Below, in pieces: positions 1 to 8,908 of a stretch of DNA of 64,000 bases (its first letter is position 1; each line of letters starts with the position of its first letter). Below the pieces are notes generated by a model that saw nothing but the letters and a program-made list of their open reading frames with translations, made no database searches and had not been told where the DNA came from. The stretch covers positions 1 to 64,000 of the forward strand of contig NZ_JAFKIC010000112.1 of assembly GCF_017306585.1 (NCBI RefSeq). Direction: 5' to 3'. The position numbers and the translations under genes were made by a program. This DNA is from Mesorhizobium sp. GTDB taxonomy: Bacteria; Pseudomonadota; Alphaproteobacteria; Rhizobiales; Rhizobiaceae.

Positions 1-2
1 AT

Positions 3-1922
3 GCGTGCGACATCGTGCTGGTGACAGGCGACGCTTATGTCGACCATCCGAGCTTCGGCATGGCGATCATCGGGCGTCTGCTCGAAGCCCAGGGCTTCAG
101 GGTCGGCATCATCTCACAGCCCGATTGGCATTCGGCCGAGCCATTCACGGCCCTGGGCAAGCCAAAGCTGTTCTTCGGGGTCACCGGCGGCAACATGGAC
201 TCGATGGTCAACCGCTATACGGCGGACCGGAGATTGCGCCACGACGATGCCTACACACCCGGCGGCGAAGGCGGCAAGCGGCCCGACCGCTGCACCATCG
301 TTTATGCCCAGCGCTGCCGCGAAGCCTTCAAGGACGTGCCGATCGTTCTCGGCGGCATCGAGGCTTCGCTGCGCCGGATCGCGCATTTCGATTACTGGTC
401 CGAGAAAGTGCGCCGCTCGATCCTGGCGGACGCGAAAGCGGATCTGCTGCTCTATGGCAACGCCGAGCGGGCCGTTGTCGAAGTCGCGCATCGGCTCGCG
501 GCAGGTGATGCGCCGCGCGATCTCGATGATGTTCGCGGCGTCGCGCTGTTTCGCCGCGTGCCGGACAACTACACCGAACTGCACGCCGACGATCTCGATT
601 CCGCCGATGAAGGCGCGAGCCGCCAGTCCGGAGCGACGGTGATCCGGCTGCCGTCCTGCGAGCAGGTCGAGCAGGATAAAGAGGCCTATGCGCGCGCCTC
701 GCGCGTACTTCATCGCGAGGCCAATCCCGGCAACGCACGCGCGCTTGTGCAGCGTCATGGCGACCGCGATCTCTGGCTCAATCCGCCGCCGATCCCGCTG
801 ACATCAGACGAAATGGATTCCGTCTACGACCTGCCTTACGCCCGCGCGCCGCATCCGTCGTACGGCGATGCCAAGATTCCCGCATGGGACATGATCAAGT
901 TCTCAGTGACGATCATGCGCGGCTGCTTCGGTGGCTGCACCTTCTGCTCCATTACCGAGCACGAAGGCCGCATCATCCAGAACCGTTCCGAGCGCTCGAT
1001 CCTGCAGGAGATCGAACTGATCCGCGACAAGACGCCGGGCTTCACCGGCGTGATTTCCGATATCGGCGGCCCGACCGCCAACATGTACAGGATGGCGTGC
1101 AAGGACCCGAAGGTGGAAGCTGCCTGCCGTCTGCCCTCCTGCGTTTTCCCCGACATCTGCCCGAACCTGAACACCTCGCATGACGAGTTGATCAGCTTGT
1201 ATCGCAAGGTGCGCGAGACCAAGGGCATCAAGAAGGTGATGGTCGCCTCCGGCGTGCGCTATGATCTTGCGGTGAAAAGTCCTGAATACGTCAAGGAACT
1301 CGTCACGCATCATGTCGGCGGCTATCTCAAGATCGCGCCCGAGCACACCGAGCGCGGGCCGCTCGACAAGATGATGAAGCCCGGCATCGGCACCTATGAC
1401 AAGTTCAAGGAGATGTTCGACGCGGCCGCCAAGGAAGCCGGCAAGAAATACTATCTCATCCCGTATTTCATCGCCGCCCATCCCGGCACGACCGACGAGG
1501 ACATGCTGCATCTGGCGCTATGGCTGAAGAAGAACCGCTACCGCGCCGACCAGGTGCAGACCTTCCTGCCCTCGCCCATGGCCACCGCCACCGCCATGTA
1601 CCACACCGGCGTCAACACGCTGAAGGCGGTGCGGCGCGGCGCCACCGACAAGGTCGAGACCATTCGCGGCGGCCGCCAGCGCCGGCTGCACAAGGCTTTT
1701 TTGCGCTACCATGACCCCGACAACTGGCCGCTGCTGCGCGAGGCGCTGAAGGAGATGGGCCGCGCCGATTTGATCGGCCCCCGCCCCGAACAGCTCATCC
1801 CGGCCCACCAGCCGCCCGGCACCGGCAAGGCAGCGGGGACCAAGCGGCCCATGCGGCCGATCGGCAAAGGGCAGAGCTTCACCACCAAGGGCGTGCCGTT
1901 TCCAAAGAAATTGAACCGCTAA
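3..1922 (+). CDS. ygiQ: YgiQ-family radical SAM protein (5' end outside window)
   Basis: Radical SAM protein of the YgiQ family; the biochemical role of the family is not settled. The reading frame is open to the left edge and the residues before the first possible GTG (position 15) already fit the family ([18 protein letters not shown]), so the gene starts upstream. The 4Fe-4S cysteines lie in [11 protein letters not shown] (Cys codons at 924, 936 and 945, CxxxCxxC). The C-terminal third holds the family segment [18 protein letters not shown] and a basic, proline-rich tail. A diverged copy of nt 1722-1813 recurs downstream at 3187-3280, beyond the Rieske gene. Family call is confident; function is not inferred further. 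Confidence 0.93.
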   Translation, partial: ACDIVLVTGDAYVDHPSFGMAIIGRLLEAQGFRVGIISQPDWHSAEPFTALGKPKLFFGVTGGNMDSMVNRYTADRRLRHDDAYTPGGEGGKRPDRCTIVYAQRCREAFKDVPIVLGGIEASLRRIAHFDYWSEKVRRSILADAKADLLLYGNAERAVVEVAHRLAAGDAPRDLDDVRGVALFRRVPDNYTELHADDLDSADEGASRQSGATVIRLPSCEQVEQDKEAYARASRVLHREANPGNARALVQRHGDRDLWLNPPPIPLTSDEMDSVYDLPYARAPHPSYGDAKIPAWDMIKFSVTIMRGCFGGCTFCSITEHEGRIIQNRSERSILQEIELIRDKTPGFTGVISDIGGPTANMYRMACKDPKVEAACRLPSCVFPDICPNLNTSHDELISLYRKVRETKGIKKVMVASGVRYDLAVKSPEYVKELVTHHVGGYLKIAPEHTERGPLDKMMKPGIGTYDKFKEMFDAAAKEAGKKYYLIPYFIAAHPGTTDEDMLHLALWLKKNRYRADQVQTFLPSPMATATAMYHTGVNTLKAVRRGATDKVETIRGGRQRRLHKAFLRYHDPDNWPLLREALKEMGRADLIGPRPEQLIPAHQPPGTGKAAGTKRPMRPIGKGQSFTTKGVPFPKKLNR

Positions 1923-2071
1923 CGGGCTATGGACGCCTTCGAAGAGGCCGCCGCGGAACGGCAGCTTCCCGCAAGCCCAGCCCTAACCCGCCATACCGGA
2001 AACGGCCCCGGGCTCTCGTGCGCCCGCGCCGAGCCGGAGCACTATGCGGCGGACAAGGACGCCACGGGCGA

Positions 2072-3133
2072 TCACAGCCCCAGTGCGGTCGCGACCCGTT
2101 CCTGGAAATACTGGACGCCCCGCTCATGCCGCCCCGAGAGCGGGCCGGAGCTATAGGCCCCCGCGGCATAGTTGCGATGCGTATCGGCGCAGATGGTGTA
2201 GTCCTCGCGCACCACGGCCAGGGTGCCTTGCACGGATTTCGCCCTGTTCTCGGCTGCTTCCGCGGAGGTGTCGGCAAAGAAGAAATGGTAGTGCTGGTCC
2301 GTGTGATGCGGTGAGGTCGGGTTGATCCGGCTGACGTTCATGCCGCCATCGAAAAGCGACAGCGTCCAGTTCGGCCACATCCAGAGCCATTTGCCGCGAT
2401 AGAACAGACCGTCTTTCGGCGGCGCGGTCATACGGACATAACCGGGGTGGGCGGTGGTCTGGAAAGCTTCGAAGTCGATGGCGGCGTAGAACGAGGGATG
2501 CGTGCCGGGGATGTGGTAGCCTTCGACGAAATTGTCGGTGTAGATCTTCCAGTTCGCCGCGAAGCTGACAGTGGCCTGATCGGTGGCGGCATAGGTCTCC
2601 AACGGCTCGTCCGCCAGTTCGGCAGGCAGGGAGCCGAGTTGATCGAGAAGACTTTCCTTCGGGTCGAGTGATGCGAAGAGCAGCCCGCGCCATTCGGACA
2701 ACTGCACCGTCTCCAGCGGCCAGTCCTCGGGAATGATCGCGGGATCCTTGCCATACCATGGGGCCTGCACCAGCCGTCCGGTGTCGGCAAAGGACCATTT
2801 GTGATAGGGACAAACGATCAGCCCGCATTTGCCCTCGCCGTCGGCCAGAAGTTTCGCCCCCCGGTGGCGGCAGACATTCTTGAATCCGCGCAAGGTCCCG
2901 TCCCGGCCCCGGATGGCGAAGACCGGCGTGCCGGCGATGTCGATGGCAAGGTATCGACCTGACGTCGCGACCGAGGCGACAGGCCCCATGAACTGCCAGG
3001 TGCGCGCGAAGATCTCGCGCCGTTCCTGCTGCCAGACATCATCGCGGACATAAAGCGACGGGTCCAGGTTCAGGTATTGCACGGGCGCGGTGTCGAGTGG
3101 CGGGTGGTCGCGTAGCAAGGCATCTGGCGTCAT
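2072..3133 (-). CDS. Rieske [2Fe-2S] aromatic-ring-hydroxylating oxygenase, alpha subunit
   Basis: A 353-residue oxygenase large subunit. The Rieske centre is CRH at residues 88-90 and CPYH at 108-111 (C-x-H...C-x2-H). The catalytic mononuclear-iron ligands are in DNFVEGYHIPGTHP (Asp200, His207, His212). Start chosen at the ATG at 3133 because GGAGG lies just upstream and the product begins MTPDALLRDH; a longer reading frame to 3184 has no such support. No ferredoxin or reductase gene is adjacent, so electron partners must be encoded elsewhere. Substrate cannot be told from sequence; related proteins act on aromatic or quaternary-amine compounds. The gene sits alone between ygiQ and a duplicated ygiQ 3' fragment, which suggests it arrived as a single-gene insertion. 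Confidence 0.88.
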   Translation of the reverse strand: MTPDALLRDHPPLDTAPVQYLNLDPSLYVRDDVWQQERREIFARTWQFMGPVASVATSGRYLAIDIAGTPVFAIRGRDGTLRGFKNVCRHRGAKLLADGEGKCGLIVCPYHKWSFADTGRLVQAPWYGKDPAIIPEDWPLETVQLSEWRGLLFASLDPKESLLDQLGSLPAELADEPLETYAATDQATVSFAANWKIYTDNFVEGYHIPGTHPSFYAAIDFEAFQTTAHPGYVRMTAPPKDGLFYRGKWLWMWPNWTLSLFDGGMNVSRINPTSPHHTDQHYHFFFADTSAEAAENRAKSVQGTLAVVREDYTICADTHRNYAAGAYSSGPLSGRHERGVQYFQERVATALGL

Positions 3134-3184
3134 AGGCTGGCCTCCATTTGCGGCGATCCTGTCGCAAGCGGGCCGACACCGCAA

Positions 3185-3290
3185 GGGAATTGGCTCTGCC
3201 GCGCACAGCCCTGAAGGAGATCGGCCGCGCCGACCGGATCAGCCCCGGCCCTGAACAGCTGATCCCCGCCCACCAGCCGCTTGTGAAGAA
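3185..3290 (+). pseudogene. Duplicated fragment of the ygiQ 3' region
   Basis: Translation gives ELALPRTALKEIGRADRIS followed by [12 protein letters not shown], closely matching the YgiQ segment encoded at nt 1717-1812 (same order, no internal gaps, roughly two thirds of residues identical). The fragment has no radical SAM domain and its downstream residues do not match the YgiQ tail. It lies on the same strand as ygiQ, separated from it by the Rieske gene, so the two copies are diverged direct repeats flanking about 1.4 kb. Read as a remnant, not an expressed gene. The rest of the 3134-3486 gap shows nothing else recognisable. Confidence 0.75.
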
Positions 3291-3486
3291 GTGTGGTGGA
3301 GGCGGGGTGTGCCTCTGTAGCGCACTCGCCAGCGTAGTTGACCTGCCGAGTGGCGGTTCGAGGCAGAGATCCGGCTTCGCCGGCAGCTTTGCTCCGCATC
3401 CCGGTCATTGCAGGATTTGAAACTCTCGCTCGATAACGGACATCGCAAGGTGCATCGGCCGGAAGGCTGAGTTAATCTATGCATGA

Positions 3487-4596
3487 ATGATGGTGAGGAC
3501 CAAGGGCGTGCAGATCGAGGATTTTGTTGGTCGCTGGATTGCCGGGAACGACCGGCACACAACTGCAACCATCGAAATCAACATTGTCGACGGCGACCTC
3601 GTCGTGAGCGCCATTAAACGTTCCAGCGGCGAACTGGCAAAGATCCAAGGCTTGAGTTACGGCAATGATGAAGTCCGTTTCGCTGCCCATTGGTCGTCCG
3701 GCCAAATCACCGCGTATCGGCTGCTATTGTCGGATGGGCAGTTGGTCGTCCATTCTACGTTTTCCGACACCAAGTATTTCACGAGGGATGTGAACTCCGA
3801 CGGAACGCACAAGTGGCGCAGCGGCATACTGCACATAGCGCCCGGCAGTTCGGCGGGTGGTTCACTTCGCCAAGCGTTGCGCACGAGCGGGCGTACCGAC
3901 GATGTGATCAGTTTTCGCGACGATCTCAGCTGCGGCCCGATTGATTCCCAGGAGTCTTCGGCACGAGCGCGCTGGTGGGCATCGATGTACGACGAGTATG
4001 ATGATGATTTCGAAGGTTTCTGGAAGCAAATCATGTCGACCTCGGACCGCCTCATCGTCTGGGTCGGACGCCATAGTGCCCAGGAGCATGCTTTCTTCCT
4101 GGCCTTGGTGGATCGCCTCGGTGACCGCCCCTATGACATCATCGACGTCACCGGGCTGCAAATGCCGTTGACGCGGCCCGACGGCAAGCCGCGATTGTCG
4201 AACCCCAAACAGGCCGTTTCGCTTATGAGCGAAACGGAGCTCGCCTTGTTGTTCGGCACGGAACGCGCGATGACGAGCCAGGAACGGGAAGATGCCGCGC
4301 GCCATTGGCGGAATTTGAAATCCGAAAACGCACCGTTCCGTATCGTCAAAGATTCCGGGCTCGTCTCGGCGTCTGCGGATGTCTTCGATGAGCTCCTACT
4401 CGAGCGGGCTAGCAAGGATTGGCGCAAGGTTGCACGGGTCATCGCCGAGACCATGGGACACAATATGGAGCCGTATATCCAGGTCGGCGACTTGATGTTG
4501 CTGACCCGTATCGTGGCCCTTGTCGATCAGGGGAAACTCATGGCCCACGGTGACCCCTGGATGATGCGAAAGTGCGAAGTACGGCTCCCTGATTAG
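3487..4596 (+). CDS. DUF1835/DUF3658-type protein with an extra N-terminal domain
   Basis: A 369-residue protein. From about residue 115 (HIAPGSSAGGSLRQAL) to 250 it resembles the DUF1835 family, and the C-terminal part (from about 270, to the end HGDPWMMRKCEVRLPD) resembles DUF3658; both are domains of unknown function usually found together. Residues 1-105 form a separate beta-rich segment (EDFVGRWIAGNDRHTTATIE) that I do not recognise. No signal peptide or membrane segment. Codon use is a little less GC-rich than ygiQ. ATG at 3487 is used; the adjacent ATG at 3490 is equally possible and no clear ribosome site separates them. It stands between the ygiQ scar and rsmB, convergent with the latter. 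Confidence 0.7.
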   Translation: MMVRTKGVQIEDFVGRWIAGNDRHTTATIEINIVDGDLVVSAIKRSSGELAKIQGLSYGNDEVRFAAHWSSGQITAYRLLLSDGQLVVHSTFSDTKYFTRDVNSDGTHKWRSGILHIAPGSSAGGSLRQALRTSGRTDDVISFRDDLSCGPIDSQESSARARWWASMYDEYDDDFEGFWKQIMSTSDRLIVWVGRHSAQEHAFFLALVDRLGDRPYDIIDVTGLQMPLTRPDGKPRLSNPKQAVSLMSETELALLFGTERAMTSQEREDAARHWRNLKSENAPFRIVKDSGLVSASADVFDELLLERASKDWRKVARVIAETMGHNMEPYIQVGDLMLLTRIVALVDQGKLMAHGDPWMMRKCEVRLPD

Positions 4597-4646
4597 CAAA
4601 TACGCGTCTGCTTCTCTGAAGAGTCTCCGTAGGCCAGTCAGTCTGC

Positions 4647-5984
4647 TTACGGCCCATTCGGGCCATTCGCGGCCTCGCCTGGAGGCGAAGCCTCCCTTTG
4701 CATCACCGCCGCGAAGAAACCGTCCGTGCCATTGCGCGCCGGCGTCAGCGACAGGTGATCGCCATGCGCCGAGGCCGCCAGCCCCGGCGCGGCCTCCTCC
4801 AGCGGCACGACCCGAAAAGCGGGATGCGCCGCCAGGAACGCCGCCACCTGCTCCTCGTTCTCCTCCAGCAGCAGCGAGCATGTCGCGTAGACCAGCCGCC
4901 CGCCCGGTTTCACCAGGCGCGCGGCACTGGCCAGGATGCGGGCCTGCAGCGCCACGAGATTGTCCAGACCCTCTTCCTCCCGCGCCCGCCAGCGGGCATC
5001 GGGGTTGCGCCGCCAGGTGCCGGTGCCGCTGCAGGGCGCGTCGACCAGCACGCGGTCGAAGCCGGCCTTGTGGCGCTTGATCCACTTGTCCGTCTCGCTG
5101 GCCAGCAGCCTTGTCTCGATATTGTGCAGCCCTGCCCGCCGGAAACGCTCGGCGCTGCGCTTCAGGCGGCCCTCCATGACGTCGCAGGCGATGACATGGC
5201 CCTTGTTGTTCATCTGTGCGGCGATCGCCAATGTCTTGCCGCCGGCCCCGGCGCAGAAATCCACCACGCGCTCGCCCGGCCGGGCATCGACCAGCAGGGC
5301 GACAAGCTGCGAGCCCTCATCCTGAATCTCGGCCTCGCCGCTCTTCAGCATCGGCAGCCGCGCCAGCGAAACACGCTCGTCGAGGCGAATGCCGTGAGGC
5401 GCGATGGCCGAGGCCTGCGCCGCAAGGCCGAGATCGCGCAACGCGCCAAGCATGGCCTCCCGCATCGCCTTGATCGGATTGACGCGCAGGTCGAGCGGCG
5501 CCGGCGTCAGCAGCGCGGCCATCTCGCCCGCGAAGGCGCTCCCGAAACGCCGCCGCAGCGGACCGGCCGCCCAGGCCGGGCATTCCAGGCGCACCTCCTC
5601 CGGCATCCCTGCATGATCGATCGCGCCGCCCTGCAGCTTGACCAGCAGCGCGTGCTCCTGAGCCGTGAGCGCTGAGGGCGCGAACTTCGAGCCGTCGAAC
5701 AGCAGCTTGACCTGATCCGGCGTCCGGCCCTCCTTCAGCGCCAGCCAGGCCAGCAGCCGGTTGCGCGCCACATCCTCGCGCCCATGCCGCAAGAGCCACC
5801 AGCCAAGCCGAGCATGGTGCTGCAAAAGCGCATAAAGCAGCTCCAGGATCTGCCCGCGATCCCCCTCCCCAATCCCCCGCCGCGCCCGAAACCACGCCGA
5901 GACGACAGCATCCGCCGGCCGCGCGACGCTGTCGACTTCATGCATGAGTTCGAGGGTTGATTGCAGGCGGGCGGGGAGATTCAC
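4647..5984 (-). CDS. rsmB: RsmB-type 16S rRNA m5C methyltransferase (RsmB/NOP family)
   Basis: SAM-dependent RNA (cytosine-5)-methyltransferase, 445 residues. An N-terminal NusB-like helical region (1-130) precedes the methyltransferase fold. The SAM-binding loop VDFCAGAGGK is at 241-250. The two catalytic cysteines are in DAPCSGTG (motif IV, about 315-322) and ATCS (motif VI, 367-370). In E. coli RsmB methylates C967 of 16S rRNA; the same target is inferred, though other family members act on other RNAs. The start is GTG at 5984; no strong ribosome site is visible, and the ATG encoding MHEVDSV is a possible alternative. It is convergent with the DUF1835 gene and is the last typical housekeeping gene before the AT-richer retron island. 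Confidence 0.9.
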   Translation of the reverse strand: MNLPARLQSTLELMHEVDSVARPADAVVSAWFRARRGIGEGDRGQILELLYALLQHHARLGWWLLRHGREDVARNRLLAWLALKEGRTPDQVKLLFDGSKFAPSALTAQEHALLVKLQGGAIDHAGMPEEVRLECPAWAAGPLRRRFGSAFAGEMAALLTPAPLDLRVNPIKAMREAMLGALRDLGLAAQASAIAPHGIRLDERVSLARLPMLKSGEAEIQDEGSQLVALLVDARPGERVVDFCAGAGGKTLAIAAQMNNKGHVIACDVMEGRLKRSAERFRRAGLHNIETRLLASETDKWIKRHKAGFDRVLVDAPCSGTGTWRRNPDARWRAREEEGLDNLVALQARILASAARLVKPGGRLVYATCSLLLEENEEQVAAFLAAHPAFRVVPLEEAAPGLAASAHGDHLSLTPARNGTDGFFAAVMQREASPPGEAANGPNGP

Positions 5985-6351
5985 GGGATGGCGATCGAGG
6001 TTGGGAAAGAGGCTGGTATAGGGGATGGAGGTGGGGTTGGCTATTGGGGGGGCATCGAGGGCTTGGTCAGTCTGGATTGGGGGCCGAGATCGGCATATCG
6101 AGTCTTGGCCGTATCAGGCAGATACCTGCGGTTCCGATTCCGACCCCATCTCGGCCGTCAGGCAGTTTCTGCAGGTTCATAGAAGCTGACTTACAAATTT
6201 TGCTCAACAAATAACAGACCAGCCGGTGCCGAAGACAATGGCATCGCCAACATCCATCGCTAATTTTGACGTAACCGCACAGGTCGACTATTATCAAATG
6301 GTCAGAATGAACACCTCCTAGACCGAGCGAAAGCCAAACTTTAACCACCTG
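5985..6351. other. Intergenic gap and left edge of the AT-richer island
   Basis: No convincing gene. Reading frames of up to 93 residues occur on both strands, but none has a ribosome site or recognisable domain. The first half is G-rich on the + strand (runs such as GGGGGGG near 6050). Base composition shifts to AT-richer from about 6180 and stays so to about 10250, so this gap probably contains the left boundary of the acquired retron island. No tRNA gene or clear attachment repeat was found here. Confidence 0.5.
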
Positions 6352-7518
6352 CTACAGAAGGTCGTTTAGCCAGAAATTGTCGTCGAGAGAGCCCTGCCAT
6401 TTCTCTCGAGCTAGAACGGCCTCAAGTCTGGCGAGCAAAGGTCCTGCGACCTCGGGCTGTACAGAATTCATATGCCTTAGCAGTCCGTGAATGTGCCGAA
6501 CCATACCCCACAGCGATGCGAAGTGTCTTTCTGTCGCGTGTGCTGCCAGCCCAAACTTCTCAATTCCCCGTACATGGTCTGCGGCCCGGTCGCGTGTTTC
6601 GCGCAGAAGTCTAACACCCGTGTCGTCAACGAGCAGTCCAAGTACGACCTTTCGTGCCCCAGGAGGTGCGATAGTCGTTTTCCGTTCATGAACGTCGTGC
6701 CCGAACGAGTTTATGATACGTGAGATAATGGCAACGTAGGTTTCGGCCGTTTTGTGACTCAGGCTTCTGCCGGATGAAAAAATGAGATCGTCAGAGTAGC
6801 GCGTGTAGGTTAGCCCCTTCTCAGCGCCAAATTCTGTGAGTTTTCTGTCCATCTCGAAACTCACGAGGTTCGCCAACATAGGACTGGTTGGAGCACCTTG
6901 TGGCAAGTAGCCCATCTGACTGTGACCGTATTTTGCAATGCCCACAGTCCGACGCGCCGCCGCGAACCGTCTGTCTCTCAATGGAAGGTCGATCCTTACC
7001 CGCGTACAAATGCGGGCAAGTTCGAATGCTACAATTGGCTGATACCCCATCTGCCGGAAGGCGAAGAAAACTCGCCGTTCGGTGATGCTTTCAAAGAAAT
7101 CGTGAATATCTACTTTGATCAGCCAGGATGCCCCAACATGCAAGTTGGCGCATTTTAGCGGCGAGGACTTTCGAGCATATGCGTGACTTGCCACATGTGG
7201 CGTGATATTTGCGAGAATTTCCTTGGAAATCCAGCGTTGTAGGGCCATTAGCTCAGGCTGCGGCGCTGCGATTAGTCTGCCGCCGCCGGACCGCTTCCTG
7301 ATTGTGAACGTCCGATACGCATCCGTCTCCCTTGCGACGATACTTCTCAGGTACAAATAGTCTGACCTCGTCAGGGCAGCTAAGTGCCTGAGCGACAGTA
7401 TACCCGGTAGCCGGTTAGCTTCAACTGCGAGAAGCTGATCTAATGCCCGATCCACAATTACTGGGTCGAGCTCTTTCGGCGCGAGCTTTCGATATAAGTG
7501 GGGTGGGATAGAAGTCAT
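6352..7518 (-). CDS. Retron-type reverse transcriptase
   Basis: A 388-residue reverse transcriptase. Catalytic motifs run in order: VDIHDFFESI (motif A, Asp137), LPQGAPTSPMLANL (205-218), the active site YSDDLIF with Asp243 and Asp244 (YSDD, not YADD), then VVLGLLVDD near 291-299, in the place of the retron VTG motif. CANLHV upstream of motif A resembles the retron NAxxH segment. There is no maturase or endonuclease domain, so a group II intron is unlikely. The family reverse-transcribes a structured RNA encoded just upstream into branched msDNA, which fits the hairpin-rich gap 7519-7700 directly 5' of the start codon. Start ATG at 7518 has no obvious Shine-Dalgarno. Base composition is AT-richer than flanking genes, consistent with transfer. 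The RT call is secure; retron subtype is inferred. Confidence 0.9.
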   Translation of the reverse strand: MTSIPPHLYRKLAPKELDPVIVDRALDQLLAVEANRLPGILSLRHLAALTRSDYLYLRSIVARETDAYRTFTIRKRSGGGRLIAAPQPELMALQRWISKEILANITPHVASHAYARKSSPLKCANLHVGASWLIKVDIHDFFESITERRVFFAFRQMGYQPIVAFELARICTRVRIDLPLRDRRFAAARRTVGIAKYGHSQMGYLPQGAPTSPMLANLVSFEMDRKLTEFGAEKGLTYTRYSDDLIFSSGRSLSHKTAETYVAIISRIINSFGHDVHERKTTIAPPGARKVVLGLLVDDTGVRLLRETRDRAADHVRGIEKFGLAAHATERHFASLWGMVRHIHGLLRHMNSVQPEVAGPLLARLEAVLAREKWQGSLDDNFWLNDLL

Positions 7519-7700
7519 TTACTTTGGCTCGCCGCCGCGAGGCGATGGTGGAGTGAACGCTTTAGGCTCCGTGAAGAACTGAGTTCACTCCACCACCGGC
7601 GCGACTGGCGTTGGCTTCTCCTAAGCAAGGTGCGACGCACCCGCCACGTCGGAAACCCGACACGGAACACTTCTGAGTAGAAGTAACGCTAAAATGCTAC
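7519..7700 (-). ncRNA. Candidate retron msr-msd non-coding RNA
   Basis: This gap between the effector stop codon and the RT start is packed with inverted repeats when read on the minus strand. Order 5' to 3': a small stem CTTCT/AGAAG (7670-7683); a 9-bp stem with two G-U pairs and a 4-nt loop (7644-7665, core GTCGG/CCGAC); a stem GGTGC/GCACC (7629-7641); then a long hairpin with a perfect 13-bp stem TGGTGGAGTGAAC/GTTCACTCCACCA (7583-7595 and 7546-7558) and a 24-nt tip. That hairpin extends through CGCG/CGCG and CGCC/GGCG blocks. Short terminal complementarity TTACTT (7681-7686) with AAGTAA (7519-7524) could be the a1/a2 pair; an AGC with a possible branching G lies near 7688-7692. Several small stems, one long stem and an adjacent RT are the usual msr-msd layout. 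Exact ends are inferred. Confidence 0.7.
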
Positions 7701-8896
7701 CGTCCCACCCTCAACTGCTTAGGATAATAGGGTGATGGTGGCAATGGCAATTCTTTTTGTTTGGGCGGCGACGATCCAAGGCTTCTGGCATGGCGCAGTT
7801 CGGCCAGACCAGTGTCGGTAATGTGCAGGCTATTTGGACTAATGAGCCCCCAGCGCCGACACAGGTCTATCAAATGCGACACGTCTTGTTCGGTTAGCCC
7901 GGAAGCTGCTGCGATCTCGCCGACGGTTCGCTTTCGACTTGTGATGGCGGCTAAGACCAAAACCGTTTCGCCAATCATCTCGCCAGCAAATTTGCGCCAC
8001 GAGCCTGTCGATAGCGTTTTCTGTCCCATAGCGAGCAGAGCCTGTTGGATACGAAATTCGCGCCGAGGTCTGCCAAACAATAAGAGAATATCAGAAGGTA
8101 CAGCCTTTCCCTCGAAGAAGGAGTGCCACTGAGGGATTTGCTTCCATAAGACAGCGGGCAGGTTATTTGGCGCTGTATGTGTGAATGCCAGCAGAGCACC
8201 CGTTTCGCGGAAGCCAAAGGGAGCCCCCTTTTCGTTATGTGGCGTACATAGAGATCGTATCTCTGCAAGTTCGTCGGACGTCCAATGCTGACTTGTGAAA
8301 GTCGGACAGCTTTGGACGACGTGGACATTCTGGTTGCCGAACGTGAACTTCAGTACTTCCCGAGCGCGGGGCGTAGCGGCGAACACGGCAACATGAAACT
8401 TTACAAGCCCATATGACTTCCAACTCTTCATGGTCTTGCTAGCCATAAAGCTTCGATGAAAGTCTAGAATGCGCTTTCCCGAGCCGCTGAAATCATCGAC
8501 GTACAAGACCGTGCGGCATCTCGCAGCTCTCATATTCTTGAGGCTAGGTGCCGCTACAAATGGCCCATCGTTGCCATTTTGGCGACGCAATGCACCTAGG
8601 ACGTTGGCGACGATGCCCTCGCTGCCGGGGAAGGACCCAGAGTTGAGCAAGCGGGGAGAGGCATTTTTGTCCGGCCCAAAATAGTTTTGACCGGCAGCCA
8701 TTTCTCGTACTGGAACGAGCGCGATAGGTTTTTGTGCTTTTTTGGGAAGACGAGATATCAGTCGGACTAGCCCATTTCGGAATTGATCTTGCCCAACGAA
8801 CTCGACTGCGTCCAGCAACCGTTTTGCGGCGACCTGCTGCTCAGGGACAAAATTGCTGAGCCAGTTTCGTCCACGCGGGGTCTCCGATGCCTCCAT
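7697..8896 (-). CDS. PRTase-like / winged-helix protein, candidate retron effector
   Basis: A 399-residue protein whose central motif TVLYVDDFSGSGKRI (about 130-143) has the shape of the PRPP-binding loop of type I phosphoribosyltransferases. About 320-360 (KRTVGEIAAASGLTEQDVSH) is a helix-turn-helix, probably a winged helix, followed by a basic proline-rich tail. As I recall, PRTase-like plus winged-helix proteins are the effectors of one published retron class (type III), which fits its place directly upstream of the candidate msr-msd RNA and RT on the same strand. ATG 8896 is favoured (AAGG shortly upstream); in-frame GTG 8899 and TTG 8908 also exist. A TATAAT-like hexamer on the minus strand lies just upstream (about 8909-8914). 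Toxic or NAD/nucleotide-targeting activity would be speculation. Confidence 0.75.
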   Translation of the reverse strand: MEASETPRGRNWLSNFVPEQQVAAKRLLDAVEFVGQDQFRNGLVRLISRLPKKAQKPIALVPVREMAAGQNYFGPDKNASPRLLNSGSFPGSEGIVANVLGALRRQNGNDGPFVAAPSLKNMRAARCRTVLYVDDFSGSGKRILDFHRSFMASKTMKSWKSYGLVKFHVAVFAATPRAREVLKFTFGNQNVHVVQSCPTFTSQHWTSDELAEIRSLCTPHNEKGAPFGFRETGALLAFTHTAPNNLPAVLWKQIPQWHSFFEGKAVPSDILLLFGRPRREFRIQQALLAMGQKTLSTGSWRKFAGEMIGETVLVLAAITSRKRTVGEIAAASGLTEQDVSHLIDLCRRWGLISPNSLHITDTGLAELRHARSLGSSPPKQKELPLPPSPYYPKQLRVGR

Positions 8897-8908
8897 CACC
8901 TTATCCAA

